Position numbers and translations under genes: made by a program. A DNA stretch of 64,000 bases, taken from positions 1 to 64,000 of the forward strand of contig JAGQPF010000671.1 of assembly GCA_020426845.1 (NCBI GenBank). Direction: 5' to 3'. The first letter of the stretch is position 1. Each line of letters begins with the position of its first letter. Origin of the DNA: Planctomycetales bacterium (GTDB lineage Bacteria > Planctomycetota > Planctomycetia > Pirellulales > Pirellulaceae). Positions 17,273-25,666 of the stretch are shown here, piece after piece. The notes beneath the pieces are model-generated. The model saw only the letters and a program-made list of their open reading frames with translations. It was not told where the DNA came from and made no database searches.

Positions 17273-17773
17273 ATGAAAGTACAAGAGTCACCGCCGGACG
17301 AGGAGCGTCTCGGGCTCATCGAGGCGGTTATTGGCGACGGAGCGGCATTGCTCGGCGTCGACCTGGAGGCGGATTCGCCCCAAGCCATCATGCAGAAGGT
17401 GAACGAGGCGGTGGTCGACTTGGTGTTCGAGAGACCGACGCCCGTCGCGGACGATGACAATCCGGACCTAGTGCTCGGCGCTCTGTGGGGCGCCCAGATG
17501 GCTCGGCAGTTTCAGTGGTATTGGGCTGACGTGGTCATTGACGACGAGTTCAACGAATTTGCGATGATTTCGCCGAATCGAGAGATGATCATCTTTCCGT
17601 TCTCCTTTGCGGCCGCGTGCATCCACAAGCAGTGTGTCTGCACGATCCTGCTCGCTTTCAACATGTTGCTCGAAAACGATCGCATTGGCGAAATCGCCCC
17701 GGGGGCATACGAAAACATCATGCTCATGATTCACCACATCGTGCCTCCCTACACACTTGACTCGGAAGGCTGA
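17273..17773 (+). CDS. Soluble acidic protein co-transcribed with a membrane protein
   Basis: A 166-residue acidic protein. ATG 17273 lies 4 bases after the stop of the membrane-protein gene. The mid-section LGALWGAQMARQFQWYWADV, followed by MISPNREMIIFPFSFAAACI, has the look of DUF3806-like or immunity-type small proteins, but this is only a resemblance. No signal peptide or membrane segment. The pairing with a four-helix membrane protein may be functional. Function unknown. Confidence 0.7.
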   Translation: MKVQESPPDEERLGLIEAVIGDGAALLGVDLEADSPQAIMQKVNEAVVDLVFERPTPVADDDNPDLVLGALWGAQMARQFQWYWADVVIDDEFNEFAMISPNREMIIFPFSFAAACIHKQCVCTILLAFNMLLENDRIGEIAPGAYENIMLMIHHIVPPYTLDSEG

Positions 17774-18029
17774 GGCCCCGATCTGTCAGAGTTGCTCGAA
17801 CTACGCAGGGCCGACATGTCGCCAAGAATTTGATTGGCTCACTAGTTGGGGTCGTTGTCGTCATCATGGCCGTGGTCGTGCGGCGATCGCGTGCTCGGTC
17901 CAAAGGGACGCCGCTGAAAAATGGAATGGCATGTGCAGGTTCGTCAGTACGCGTCGGTGCCGGCGGAAGATACTTTTCCCTACAATCAATGTAAGTTAAA
18001 AGCCTGTCGCACTCGCCTCGGAGGAATGG
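17774..18029. other. Intergenic, no supported gene
   Basis: Short open frames occur in this stretch but none has a ribosome site or protein-like composition. With the hairpin at 18030-18116 it makes up most of the 461-bp gap before the slipin gene. Confidence 0.5.
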
Positions 18030-18116
18030 TCCGCACATCTGTGTTCGATTTGTGTTCGATCCGTGGCGACGACAAGGCCGCAGATGAAACACTGACGAAC
18101 ACGGATAAGGTGCGGA
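18030..18116. repeat. Large imperfect hairpin made of inverted dispersed repeats
   Basis: Outer arms TCCGCAC (18030-18036) and GTGCGGA (18110-18116) match perfectly. The inner arms (18037-18066 and 18078-18106) are about 75 percent complementary, with many mismatches that would form G-U pairs in RNA. The arm sequence, of the form CCGCAGATGAAACAC..GAACACGGAT, recurs singly near 58583-58615. Confidence 0.7.
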
Positions 18117-18234
18117 TTGAGATGACGCGGCCTTGCTCGATCTCGAACGACCCAATTGGCAGGGTCTGTTTAGACAAGGCTTGTGTTATTGGTTCACTGT
18201 TGTTGATGTGCGCCCAACGGAGGCACCTGATCCC

Positions 18235-19029
18235 ATGCTGAATTTACAGATCGCACTGGCCGCTTTTGGCGTTTTCGCCGCGCTGGTGGTCGTGCTTGGC
18301 TTTCGGTTGGACCGAGAATACGAACGCGGCGTCATTTTTCGGCTCGGCCGCTTTCACAGCGTGCGTGGCCCCGGGCTCTATTGGGTGATTCCCTTTCTCG
18401 ATCAGAAGACCCAGGTCGACATTCGTACTCGCACGGTGGACATCGAGGCTCAGGAGACGGTCACGAGCGACAGCGTCACAATTCGGGTGAACGCCGTGTT
18501 GTACTACCGGATCACGGAGCCAGAAAAGGCTGTCATCTCCGTGGCGGACTACCGGACGGCAACCTATCAGATCGCGCTCACCACACTGCGCAATGTGATT
18601 GGCCAGCATTTTTTGGACGAGGTGCTCAAGGATCGCAACAAGATCAACAAGGCCGTGCGGCCCATCGTTGACGAGGTGACGGACCCGTGGGGCCTGAGCG
18701 TCGAGCGAGTCGAGATCAAGGATGTGGAAATCCCGGGCGCGATGCAGAGAGCGATGGCCAAAGAGGCCGAAGCCGTGCGCGAAAAGCGGGCTCGCTTAAT
18801 CAAGGCCGAGGCGGAGCAGGAGGCTTCCATGAAGTTGACTCAAGCGGCCGCCGAGATCGCCAGTAATCCCGCGGCGCTTGAGCTTCGCCGCATGCAGATG
18901 GTGGCCGAGGTCGGCGTCGAGCAAAACACCACCACCATCCTGTTGCTGCCCTCCGACTTCGTCACGCTTGCCGGCGCAATCACCAACAAATTGAGGAACG
19001 AGCCTGGCTCCGCCGAAAGTTCGGGCTAG
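18235..19029 (+). CDS. Slipin (stomatin/SPFH band 7 protein)
   Basis: A 264-residue membrane-anchored SPFH-domain protein. ATG 18235 is chosen because it gives the classic layout: one N-terminal membrane segment (QIALAAFGVFAALVVVLGF), then the SPFH domain from LDREYERGVIFRLGRFHSVRGPGLYWVIP. The slipin block RVEIKDVEIPGAMQRAMA, the helical AKEAEAVREKRARLIKAEAE and the C-terminal LLPSDFVTLAG follow. Slipins form membrane rings and are often encoded beside a NfeD protease partner; none is adjacent here. Stands alone. Confidence 0.93.
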   Translation: MLNLQIALAAFGVFAALVVVLGFRLDREYERGVIFRLGRFHSVRGPGLYWVIPFLDQKTQVDIRTRTVDIEAQETVTSDSVTIRVNAVLYYRITEPEKAVISVADYRTATYQIALTTLRNVIGQHFLDEVLKDRNKINKAVRPIVDEVTDPWGLSVERVEIKDVEIPGAMQRAMAKEAEAVREKRARLIKAEAEQEASMKLTQAAAEIASNPAALELRRMQMVAEVGVEQNTTTILLLPSDFVTLAGAITNKLRNEPGSAESSG

Positions 19030-19108
19030 TGCTCGGATCTCCGGCGGTGAGGACGCCGGGAGGAGTCAATAGGGCAATTGGGGACTCGCCATCCGGGCCT
19101 GGGGCGAC

Positions 19109-19420
19109 ATGCGATACAGCAAGAAAGTTGAGTTGGCTTGGTCGATCGCCCAAAAGGGGATGACCTTTGACATCGTGCGTAAATCGGGGTTGCTGCCAAC
19201 CATCGGGATTCTCAACTCGTTTTTCTATTGTGGCGTTGATGACGCTGCTTCGGACCTCACGATCCGCTGGGACCCATTCGTTTTGAGTCCCTCGGAGTTC
19301 GACGAATTCGTCGAGCGTCTTCGTTCAACTATGAGAGACCTCAGAATCGACGATCTCGGATTCAAAGAGTTCGGTGATTGGTTTTCAGTCGTCGCTGTGC
19401 GAATCTCGGACCGAAGATGA
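19109..19420 (+). CDS. Small hypothetical protein, first of an overlapping pair
   Basis: A 103-residue soluble protein beginning MRYSKKVELAWSIAQKG. A mixed alpha/beta pattern with a conserved-looking SPSEFDEFVERL segment and a C-terminal DWFSVVAVRI strand. Its TGA overlaps the ATG of the next small gene (ATGA), so the two are translationally coupled. No family recognised. Confidence 0.65.
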   Translation: MRYSKKVELAWSIAQKGMTFDIVRKSGLLPTIGILNSFFYCGVDDAASDLTIRWDPFVLSPSEFDEFVERLRSTMRDLRIDDLGFKEFGDWFSVVAVRISDRR

Positions 19421-19716
19421 CTCACTCTGCCGGATCATTTTGCCGGGACGCTTCCGGCCGACTATGCGTCGAGTTGCACGCAGTCGACTCGTTGCAGTAT
19501 CCGGACTACGCGACGCGGATCGCCGATCACTTTGGGCTCGTACCCGTGGGCGATTTGGTCGTGGGATTCGACGAGATGTTTCGCGACTACACGGACGAAG
19601 TGGCAACAGTGGGGATCGAATGGGATTTTTGGTCCGGGTTGATCATCGTTGCGAAAACCGATGCATCCGAGCCGCTGGTTCATCGAATCGCTGAATATCT
19701 TGGAGTAACTCGATAG
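19417..19716 (+). CDS. Small hypothetical protein, coupled to preceding gene
   Basis: A 99-residue soluble protein starting at ATG 19417 by a 4-base overlap with the previous stop. It reads VELHAVDSLQYPDYATRIADHFGL and then GFDEMFRDYTD, with a beta-strand-rich end. The lengths and strand pattern of the two neighbours suggest they interact, but this is inference. No family recognised. Confidence 0.65.
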   Translation: MTHSAGSFCRDASGRLCVELHAVDSLQYPDYATRIADHFGLVPVGDLVVGFDEMFRDYTDEVATVGIEWDFWSGLIIVAKTDASEPLVHRIAEYLGVTR

Positions 19717-19892
19717 CATCGATCGCAATTCTGCTGGGGCTGCGGCTGGTGATGGGCGCCACGTTGTTTGCCGACCAGCCCCGGGCCACGAGCGACCTAG
19801 AAGAAATCGACAAAGCGATTGAAAAGCAGCCCGACGACCCGAAGCTGCACTACCGACGCTCCGGTCAAGAAAATGGTCGTCGGCATCCCTGA
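19713..19892 (+). pseudogene. Remnant of a TPR-type secreted protein
   Basis: This frame encodes a hydrophobic stretch (IASIAILLGLRLVMGATLFA), then LEEIDKAIEKQPDDPKLHYRR, the usual opening of a TPR repeat. It stops after about 15 more codons. It looks like the 5' end of a TPR protein gene that lost the rest. Confidence 0.5.
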
Positions 19893-19956
19893 AAAGTGAT
19901 GCACTGCCACGTTGGCGGTTGCCGGTGCCAACTCGTGAAATGTGCCGATGATCATG

Positions 19957-20117
19957 TCACGCAAAGTCGCAAAGACGCAAAGAAGGGCGGGGCCGGAAAT
20001 TCGTTGTCTTTCACATCGGATACAATTTCCCGTGGTGTCAGCGAGGGGACAGGCCCTTGGCGACATCAACGAGTCGCGACGATCGATCTTTCTTGGCGTC
20101 TCTGTGTCTTTGCGTGA
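19957..20117. repeat. Inverted-repeat element with GCAAAGACGCAAAGA arms
   Basis: The arms at 19957-19984 and 20090-20117 match at about 24 of 28 positions in inverted orientation (outermost TCACGCAAAG identical), enclosing about 105 bp without a gene. It has the shape of a small non-autonomous element; no target duplication is evident. Confidence 0.65.
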
Positions 20118-20171
20118 GAAAGTGACGTTGCCGAGCCTGCCCGTGGGAACAATAAACATCCGGTGATCTAC

Positions 20172-20531
20172 ATGAACAGCGACCATGATGAGCGAATCCG
20201 TAAGCTAACCTTTGCCTCGGTGTTCCCGCACTACATCGCCAAAGTGGAGAAGAAAGGACGCACCCGGGCAGAACTGCATCAAGTCATCGAATGGTTGACC
20301 GGGTTCGATGAGCAGGCAGTTCAGAAACAGGTTGATGACAAGGTGACCTTCGAGCAGTTTTTCCAGCGCGCCAAGATGAACCCCAACGCACATTTGATCA
20401 CCGGTGTCATCTGCGGCTATCGGGTCGAAGAGATAGAGAATCCGCTGACTCAGCAGGTCAGGTACCTGGACAAACTCGTGGATGAGTTGGCAAAGGGGCG
20501 GAAGATGGAGAAGATCCTGCGCGAAGGTTGA
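20172..20531 (+). CDS. DUF2200 family protein
   Basis: A 119-residue DUF2200 protein. ATG 20172 gives MNSDHDERIRKLTFASVFPHYIAKVEKKGRTRAEL, and the rest matches the family throughout: WLTGFDEQAV, FEQFFQRAKMNPN, LITGVICGYRVEEIENPL and RYLDKLVDELAKGRKMEKIL. Typical full length. Function of the family is unknown; cytosolic. Not in an operon. Confidence 0.93.
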   Translation: MNSDHDERIRKLTFASVFPHYIAKVEKKGRTRAELHQVIEWLTGFDEQAVQKQVDDKVTFEQFFQRAKMNPNAHLITGVICGYRVEEIENPLTQQVRYLDKLVDELAKGRKMEKILREG

Positions 20532-20656
20532 CGTGCTGGCATCAATGCTTTGTGAGCGACGGTAGGTTGCCGATTTTATTGAGCAATGCCTGGCGGGAAA
20601 TGCCACGCTCGATGTTCTGCCAGTTGTTCGTCGCGGTCCATCGGTAGATACTTGCG

Positions 20657-20788
20657 GTGAGGAAGGCCGTTGGCCTTCGATCAATATTATTGCGGCCGAA
20701 GGAGTTCGTGGTCCGCCTGCACCCGGGGCGGCGCTTCGCTTGCCCCGGGCTACGTTGAGGAAGGCCGTTGGCCTTCGATCAATATCGT
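20657..20788. repeat. REP-like palindromes GAAGGCC-GTT-GGCCTTC and CCCGGGGC..GCCCCGGG
   Basis: Two copies of GGAAGGCCGTTGGCCTTCGA followed by TCAATAT (about 20658-20689 and 20757-20787) flank a GC palindrome at about 20722-20750 (CCCGGGGC then GCCCCGGG around GGCGCTTCGCTT). The same composite recurs at 23250-23500. Confidence 0.85.
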
Positions 20789-20795
20789 ATTCATC

Positions 20796-21401
20796 ATGCT
20801 GAAGGTTTCTGATTCAGTTGCCGGATCAGGTTCTTTTCAACGGCCTCAGGGGAGCTTCGACTTCAACATCGAATTTGAGTCAATCTGCCGTTCGCTCCGC
20901 CAACGCCTCCAACACTTCACGAGTGAGCATGCGTGCGGGCGTTGGAACGCGGCTTTGATTGAGGATCTCAACTCGGATGATGGTTTCATGGCCACGGTCG
21001 AGAAGCTGCATATCGAGGCGGCGCAACAATGTGGACAGAGCAGCATCGTTTCCGATGGCGTATCGATCGTAAGTGTTTGCATCGAGTTTGGCGTATCATT
21101 GATCGTGGACTTTCGGCTTGACAGTCTGGGCGGGCGCCAAGGCGCCTGCGATGGAGGCCCAACCGGTCGGTATGCGTCGGCGCCATCGCGTTTCAGCGTC
21201 GTACTGGCCGCAGATCGCAACGACTCGGCGGAGGCGTCGTTCGGCTTGGGGCTGCGTGAGCCGGACGGCGACTTCTGGTACCCGGCGGATGATCGTCGAA
21301 CCGTTCAAGCCATGTCCCCGGACTTTGACCGTTGGGCATTTGTTTGCAGCAGGAGCGTTGGCCGCGCCACGCTCGCTTCCCGTATCAGGACAAGATCGTG
21401 A
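20796..21401 (+). CDS. Hypothetical protein, doubtful C-terminal half
   Basis: A frame of 201 codons. The first ~105 residues (MLKVSDSVAGSGSF through CIEFGVSLIVDFRL) look like a soluble alpha/beta protein. The rest is rich in Arg, Gly and Ala in a way typical of a shifted frame, so the gene may be frameshifted after about 21115. No family recognised. Confidence 0.4.
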   Translation: MLKVSDSVAGSGSFQRPQGSFDFNIEFESICRSLRQRLQHFTSEHACGRWNAALIEDLNSDDGFMATVEKLHIEAAQQCGQSSIVSDGVSIVSVCIEFGVSLIVDFRLDSLGGRQGACDGGPTGRYASAPSRFSVVLAADRNDSAEASFGLGLREPDGDFWYPADDRRTVQAMSPDFDRWAFVCSRSVGRATLASRIRTRS

Positions 21402-21430
21402 AGTCCACGAGCAATGCGGAGAAAAACTGA

Positions 21431-22234
21431 ATGCTTCATCTCATTTCTCTGTTGCTGTTGCTCACATCGCCGTGCATGGCAGAAGCCTCCTACGTGCGAA
21501 CCAATCTCGTGTCGCTGGTGCTGGAGTCGGATGTAATCGCGAAAGGAACCATCGTCGCCCTCCAGGGGCAGACGTTCACGTTGGCGGTTGAGCAGGTCAT
21601 TGCGGGAAAAATCAAGGAGGGCGAGCGAGTCGCCGTGCTCCGGTTTCAGAGCTGGATCTGCGCAGCGAGATGGGCTCCCTATGTGGTAGGGCAGCAGGTG
21701 CTGGTCTTTCTTGAGGCAACTCGCGCCGGCGAGCCGTGCCGGATCGTGGGGGCTGGCTGTGAAGGGGAGTGGCCCTGCCGCGGAGATGTCGTACTTTCGA
21801 ATTGTATTGAACCGGCGCCACACGTGGGCGGCGATCAAGCACCGAGAGAGCTTCCGTTTGCCATGTTGGCACAGGCCTTCCGCGACGCTCGAGAATGTTT
21901 TCGTCTGGTGCCCTGCAACGGTTCTCGGCAGACTAGCGAGAATGGTCGTTGCATCGAGACGCGTACCCGGGAGGCTCGGCACGCAGGCGAGTTCGCTTCG
22001 AGGCGACCGCCACTGCCTTACGATCGTCGATCGCCGATCCATTGGATATTCGCCGACTGCGTGCGCAAAGAACAGGAAGCCATGCGGGATTTGCCCGACG
22101 CCCCCGTTGCCAAGCCCGACGGCAAACGAACGTGCCGAAATGAACCCCCGATTTTGGTTCGCTCGGCCTTAAGTTCCCATCCGGCGTTGCGGGTGGTACC
22201 CTTGGGCGCCGCAATGGAAGCGGATAAGCGATAG
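21431..22234 (+). CDS. Secreted hypothetical protein
   Basis: A 267-residue frame with a signal peptide (MLHLISLLLLLTSPCMAEA). Residues about 20-120 form a beta-rich domain: LVLESDVIAKGTIVALQGQTFTL, then FQSWICAARWAPYVVGQQVLVFL and GAGCEGEWPC. This resembles small exported planctomycete proteins I cannot name. The C-terminal half is Arg-rich with little structure and may be a read-through of degenerate sequence. Three Cys pairs could form disulfides. Confidence 0.6.
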   Translation: MLHLISLLLLLTSPCMAEASYVRTNLVSLVLESDVIAKGTIVALQGQTFTLAVEQVIAGKIKEGERVAVLRFQSWICAARWAPYVVGQQVLVFLEATRAGEPCRIVGAGCEGEWPCRGDVVLSNCIEPAPHVGGDQAPRELPFAMLAQAFRDARECFRLVPCNGSRQTSENGRCIETRTREARHAGEFASRRPPLPYDRRSPIHWIFADCVRKEQEAMRDLPDAPVAKPDGKRTCRNEPPILVRSALSSHPALRVVPLGAAMEADKR

Positions 22235-22317
22235 CAATTGTTCGTCTTGTGGGCACTTGTTGTGAAGAACGAGATGCTACCCATCTATTTGCACTGCACT
22301 GTGCAATGCCATTGCCC

Positions 22318-22465
22318 CGGCCGTGGCACGCTTCGCGCGTAGCATGGGCGCCCTCGCCCGTGCAGCACTGCGCAATCCCACTGCGCTGGCCGAGGCACGT
22401 TTCGCGCGTAGCATGGGCGCCCTCGCCCGTGCAGCACTGCGCAACCCCACCGCGCCGGCCGGTGA
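22318..22465 (+). repeat. Two direct copies of the GTAGCATGGGCG repeat, 69-bp period
   Basis: GTAGCATGGGCGCCCTCGCC occurs at 22339 and 22408, each followed by CGTGCAGCACTGCGCAA and preceded by GCACG(C/T)TTCGCGC. They face the inverted 51-bp array that begins at 22488. Confidence 0.9.
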
Positions 22466-22487
22466 ATGGGACATTGGCGGTGCAATA

Positions 22488-22655
22488 CGGCTGCTCGCCG
22501 CGCACGGGCGGGGGCGCCCATGCTACGGACGTTCCGAGCGGCTGCTCGCCGCGCACGCGCGAGGACGCCCAAGCTACGAACGTTCCGAGCGGCTGCTCAC
22601 CGCGCACGGGCGGGGGCGCCCATGCTACGAACGTTCCGAGCGGCTGCTCGCCGCC
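22488..22655 (-). repeat. Three and a third copies of a 51-bp tandem repeat
   Basis: CGGCTGCTC(G/A)CCGC recurs at 22488, 22539, 22590 and 22641, exactly 51 bp apart. Each unit contains the GTAGCATGGGCG core in reverse orientation (..GGCGCCCATGCTAC..) and a GAACGTTC half-palindrome. No unique spacers, so not a CRISPR. The rest of the 556-bp gap holds no gene. Confidence 0.9.
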
Positions 22656-22790
22656 GATTTGGCTAATTTATGGCAAATCGTGGCGCAATGCTGTTCGCCA
22701 GTCGTCAGCGGCGTCGTTAAATCAGTGCGGGGAAATGCCCCCGGTCGCGATTGCGGCGTCGTACAGCAACCCACACTGAGACACGAGACG

Positions 22791-23213
22791 ATGATGCGCG
22801 CACAACGAGTTGCCTTGGCCCTGATGTTGTTGGTTGGTCTGGCGTGGACGGCCGCTCCGGATGTCGTTGCAGGACGCTTTCGCAGCACGACCGGCATGAC
22901 GCTTCGCTACGGCTGGGGCACCGCGTCGCTTGCGGACTTCGACGCCTGGGACAATCTGTATCCGGGCTACACGCCCGTGGCCGACATTCTTTTTTATCGA
23001 GACAATACGTTCGACGCCTACGATCACGCCTCCGGTGACTCGGGCGGCGGCATCTACGACAAACGCCGGAGGCGGCTCACGATGACGTTGATCCCCGATG
23101 GCTACTACGGCACCGTGCAATACGTGGGCGACGAGGTTGCCCCGGGAGAGTATGCCGGCGAGATTTTGGTGGACGGCGTGGTGTGGGGCCATTGGCGCGG
23201 AACGCTCGACTGA
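22791..23213 (+). CDS. Small secreted hypothetical protein
   Basis: A 140-residue protein starting at the double ATG (22791/22794). The signal peptide is VALALMLLVGLAWTAAPDVVAG. The mature part is beta-rich and aromatic (FRSTTGMTLRYGWGTASLADFDAW, then GYYGTVQYVGDEVAPGEYAGEILVDG). The longer open frame upstream runs through the tandem repeats and is rejected. No family recognised. Confidence 0.65.
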   Translation: MMRAQRVALALMLLVGLAWTAAPDVVAGRFRSTTGMTLRYGWGTASLADFDAWDNLYPGYTPVADILFYRDNTFDAYDHASGDSGGGIYDKRRRRLTMTLIPDGYYGTVQYVGDEVAPGEYAGEILVDGVVWGHWRGTLD

Positions 23214-23249
23214 GGCAAGGTCGCGGTGGTTTTTCGCTGTGCCCCTATA

Positions 23250-23500
23250 CGTTGAGGAAGGCCAACGGCCTTCGATCAATGTATCGTGGGCGACGCCCCG
23301 GGCTGCGGAAGGCCGTTGGCCTTCGATGAGATTGCGCTCGGACCCGCATGCGCCTCGGGACGGCAGCAAACCACGCGGCTACCCGGGGCGGCGCTTCGCT
23401 CTGCCCCGGGCTTTGAGGAAGGCCGTTGGCCTTTGATCAATGTTTCTCGGTTGATTCTCGGTTGAGAAGGCCGTTGGCTTTCAACCTCGCGCGGCGCTTG
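23250..23500. repeat. Cluster of REP-like palindromes
   Basis: Four variants of GAAGGCC(GTT/AAC)GGCCTTC lie near 23256, 23310, 23417 and 23465, with a GC palindrome at about 23379-23412. They fill the gap between convergent genes and may act as a transcription boundary. Confidence 0.85.
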
Positions 23501-23505
23501 TGTTT

Positions 23506-24828
23506 TTATTGTTCGGCGGCGAGCGATGCGCAGACGATCTCCTGGTCGTTTCGAGCGAAGACGCAGCGGTCGGCGTAGGCGGGATGGCTCCAGACCACCT
23601 TGCGGCCGAGTCCGACGCCGACGGGGTCGAGCAGCTTGGTGCGGCTCAGTTCTTCGTATCGCTCGGGTGTTAGGTGAGCGATCACCAACTCGCCATTTTC
23701 CCCGAAGATGAAGTAGCGGTCGCCGTTGCGCGTCACGAAGGTGGCGCCTTCGTTCGGGCCACGCTCGCCGTCGCGTCCGTTGACGGGCTTGGGGGTCGCC
23801 CAGAGACGCTCGCCCGTGGCGACACGGACTGCGCGAAACAGCCCGTTGCCGTCGATGCCGTAGGCGACACCGTCGGAGACGATCGGCGTGCCGCTCACCG
23901 GCGCCAACCCAAGGGTTCGCGAGCCGCGCCATGCCACCTCCGCCGCCGGCATGCTCGTGTCCAGCTTGAGCCCCAAGGAGCGGTTGTTGTGGCCGCCCGC
24001 CAGCAGATAGTCCCCTGCCTGCTGCGGCGCCATGATCGACATCCCGTATGCCGTGGCGAGCGGCTCGGACCAATACAGTTCGCCCGTGTCGGGATTCAGG
24101 CTGTTGATGCTCTTGCCGTGAAAGATCAGCAACTGAGTGGCGCCGCCCGCCTGAATGAGTGTCGGCGGGCTGTAGCCAATCTCGGGAGTGCTCAAGGCTC
24201 GCCAGACCTCCTTGCCGGTGTCTTTCTGAAAGGCGACCACGGCGCTGCCATCGCCTCCGGCCATGCAGATCAGCAGGCTCTTGTAGACGAGCGGATGCCC
24301 CGCGTAGCCCCACAGTGGAACAGGCGCGCTGTAGGCAGCGGGCAGATTGGCGGACCATGCGACCTGTCCGGTTGCGGCGTCCAGGCAGAGCAGGTCGCCC
24401 ATCGCCCCGAGCGTGTAGACCTTGCCGCCGGAGACAGTGGGCGTGCAACGGGGGCCGGCGGGATAGCTGATGGTGTAGTCGCAATCGTACGCGTGGCTCC
24501 AAATCTCCTGGCCCGAACGGGCGTCCAGGCAGATGACACGCTCTTGTCCTTTCAGCTCATTGCGCCGCGTCGGCGCAGGCTTGTCATCTCCGGAGGCTCG
24601 CACGTAGTCGGTGACGTAGACCTTTCCGTCGGCAACCGCCGGACCCGCAAAGCCGCCGTGAATCGGCACTCGCCAACGAAAGGCAAGCCCTGCCGAGGGA
24701 AATTGGTCGACGATGCCGGTTTCGGCCCAGACGTCATTTCGCTCGGGACCCATCCATTGAGGCCAGTCTGCGGCCGGCGCAATCGTCGCTTGGAGGATGG
24801 CGGCACAAACGAGGACAAATCGAGTCAT
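23506..24828 (-). CDS. Secreted PQQ-like beta-propeller protein
   Basis: A 440-residue exported beta-propeller. ATG 24828 is preferred (a TTG 12 bases upstream is also possible); the signal peptide is FVLVCAAILQATIAPA, followed by ADWPQWMGPERNDVW, the standard opening of planctomycete PQQ-like proteins. Blades carry repeats such as VICLDARSGQEIWSHAYDC and LLCLDAATGQVAWSANL. True quinoproteins bind PQQ as dehydrogenases; most planctomycete homologues lack proof of this and may be scaffold or binding proteins. A paralogue lies at 60487-61791. Confidence 0.88.
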   Translation of the reverse strand: MTRFVLVCAAILQATIAPAADWPQWMGPERNDVWAETGIVDQFPSAGLAFRWRVPIHGGFAGPAVADGKVYVTDYVRASGDDKPAPTRRNELKGQERVICLDARSGQEIWSHAYDCDYTISYPAGPRCTPTVSGGKVYTLGAMGDLLCLDAATGQVAWSANLPAAYSAPVPLWGYAGHPLVYKSLLICMAGGDGSAVVAFQKDTGKEVWRALSTPEIGYSPPTLIQAGGATQLLIFHGKSINSLNPDTGELYWSEPLATAYGMSIMAPQQAGDYLLAGGHNNRSLGLKLDTSMPAAEVAWRGSRTLGLAPVSGTPIVSDGVAYGIDGNGLFRAVRVATGERLWATPKPVNGRDGERGPNEGATFVTRNGDRYFIFGENGELVIAHLTPERYEELSRTKLLDPVGVGLGRKVVWSHPAYADRCVFARNDQEIVCASLAAEQ

Positions 24829-25132
24829 GGTGTTTCTCAACAGGTTGCCAGTTGCCAGGAGGCCGTTGACTTCGGGATCTCAAGTATAGCCGCAGCGCCG
24901 ACAACTAGACTCGCCGAAACCCCGTCGGGCCTCCAACGGTCAGCAGTCGCCCCGGGGTGAGGCCCGGTGGACTGGTGTTGCCCAGACGTTGCCTGCGAGC
25001 GTGCACAGGGGGGCGCAGTGCGGCAATGCCGCTTTACCGGTTGCCGGTGGCGTGATAGTTTGACGAAGGATGTGGGGAACGAAATCCCTCAATTCCTGTC
25101 ACCCAAACTTGATTCTCCTCGAGGCCGACTGC
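24829..25132. other. Intergenic region, nothing recognised
   Basis: The 304-bp space between divergent genes contains decayed REP-like sequence near 24858 (AGGCCGTTGACTTCGGG) and no open frame of quality. The promoters of both flanking genes should lie here. Confidence 0.4.
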
Positions 25133-25564
25133 ATGGAAGTGAAGGAAATTCTGGTCCCGATCGACTTTAGCGACGTCTCCGGCGCCGCCCTGGAATTCGC
25201 CAAGGTGATCGCCGAAAAGTTTGAGGCCGAGCTGCATGTGCTGCATGTGGACGACGACCCGATCCTCAACGCGCCCACGACCTCGGACGAGTATCGAGAC
25301 GAGCTGAAGGCGAAGTTGCTCGCCAAATTGAATTCGTTGTTCACCGATGCCGATCGAGAGCGGTTTCACGTGGTGCCCGTGGTTCGCTGCGGGATGGCCA
25401 CGCAGACGATTCTCGATTACGTCACGGAGTCCAACGTGGATCTGATTGTGATGGGCGCCAAGGGACGAAGTGCGCTGGCGAACATGTTGCTTGGCAGCGT
25501 CGCGGAGTCCCTGATGCAGAAGGCGCAATGCCCTGTCGTCACCGTTCGCAAGCCCTGCAAGTGA
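25133..25564 (+). CDS. Universal stress protein (UspA family)
   Basis: A 143-residue single-domain UspA protein. ATG 25133 begins MEVKEILVPIDFSDVSGAAL, the canonical first strand. The ATP-binding motif is intact: G-A-K-G then nine residues then GS (GAKGRSALANMLLGSVAE), and the protein ends in the usual CPVVTVRKP. Cytosolic, ATP-binding type. It is followed on the same strand by a STAS protein 102 bp away. Confidence 0.94.
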   Translation: MEVKEILVPIDFSDVSGAALEFAKVIAEKFEAELHVLHVDDDPILNAPTTSDEYRDELKAKLLAKLNSLFTDADRERFHVVPVVRCGMATQTILDYVTESNVDLIVMGAKGRSALANMLLGSVAESLMQKAQCPVVTVRKPCK

Positions 25565-25666
25565 GTGCTGGTTTTCCTGTCCGATCGCGTCGCCACGCGA
25601 GTGAGGTACAACTTGGGCTGAGTGTTTCATCGCAAGGGGCAAGGCTTGACAGCACAAGTGGCTTGG

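Noticed and set aside
22488-22655. Possible CRISPR array
   Set aside because: Units are contiguous 51-bp copies without unique spacers and no cas genes are present.
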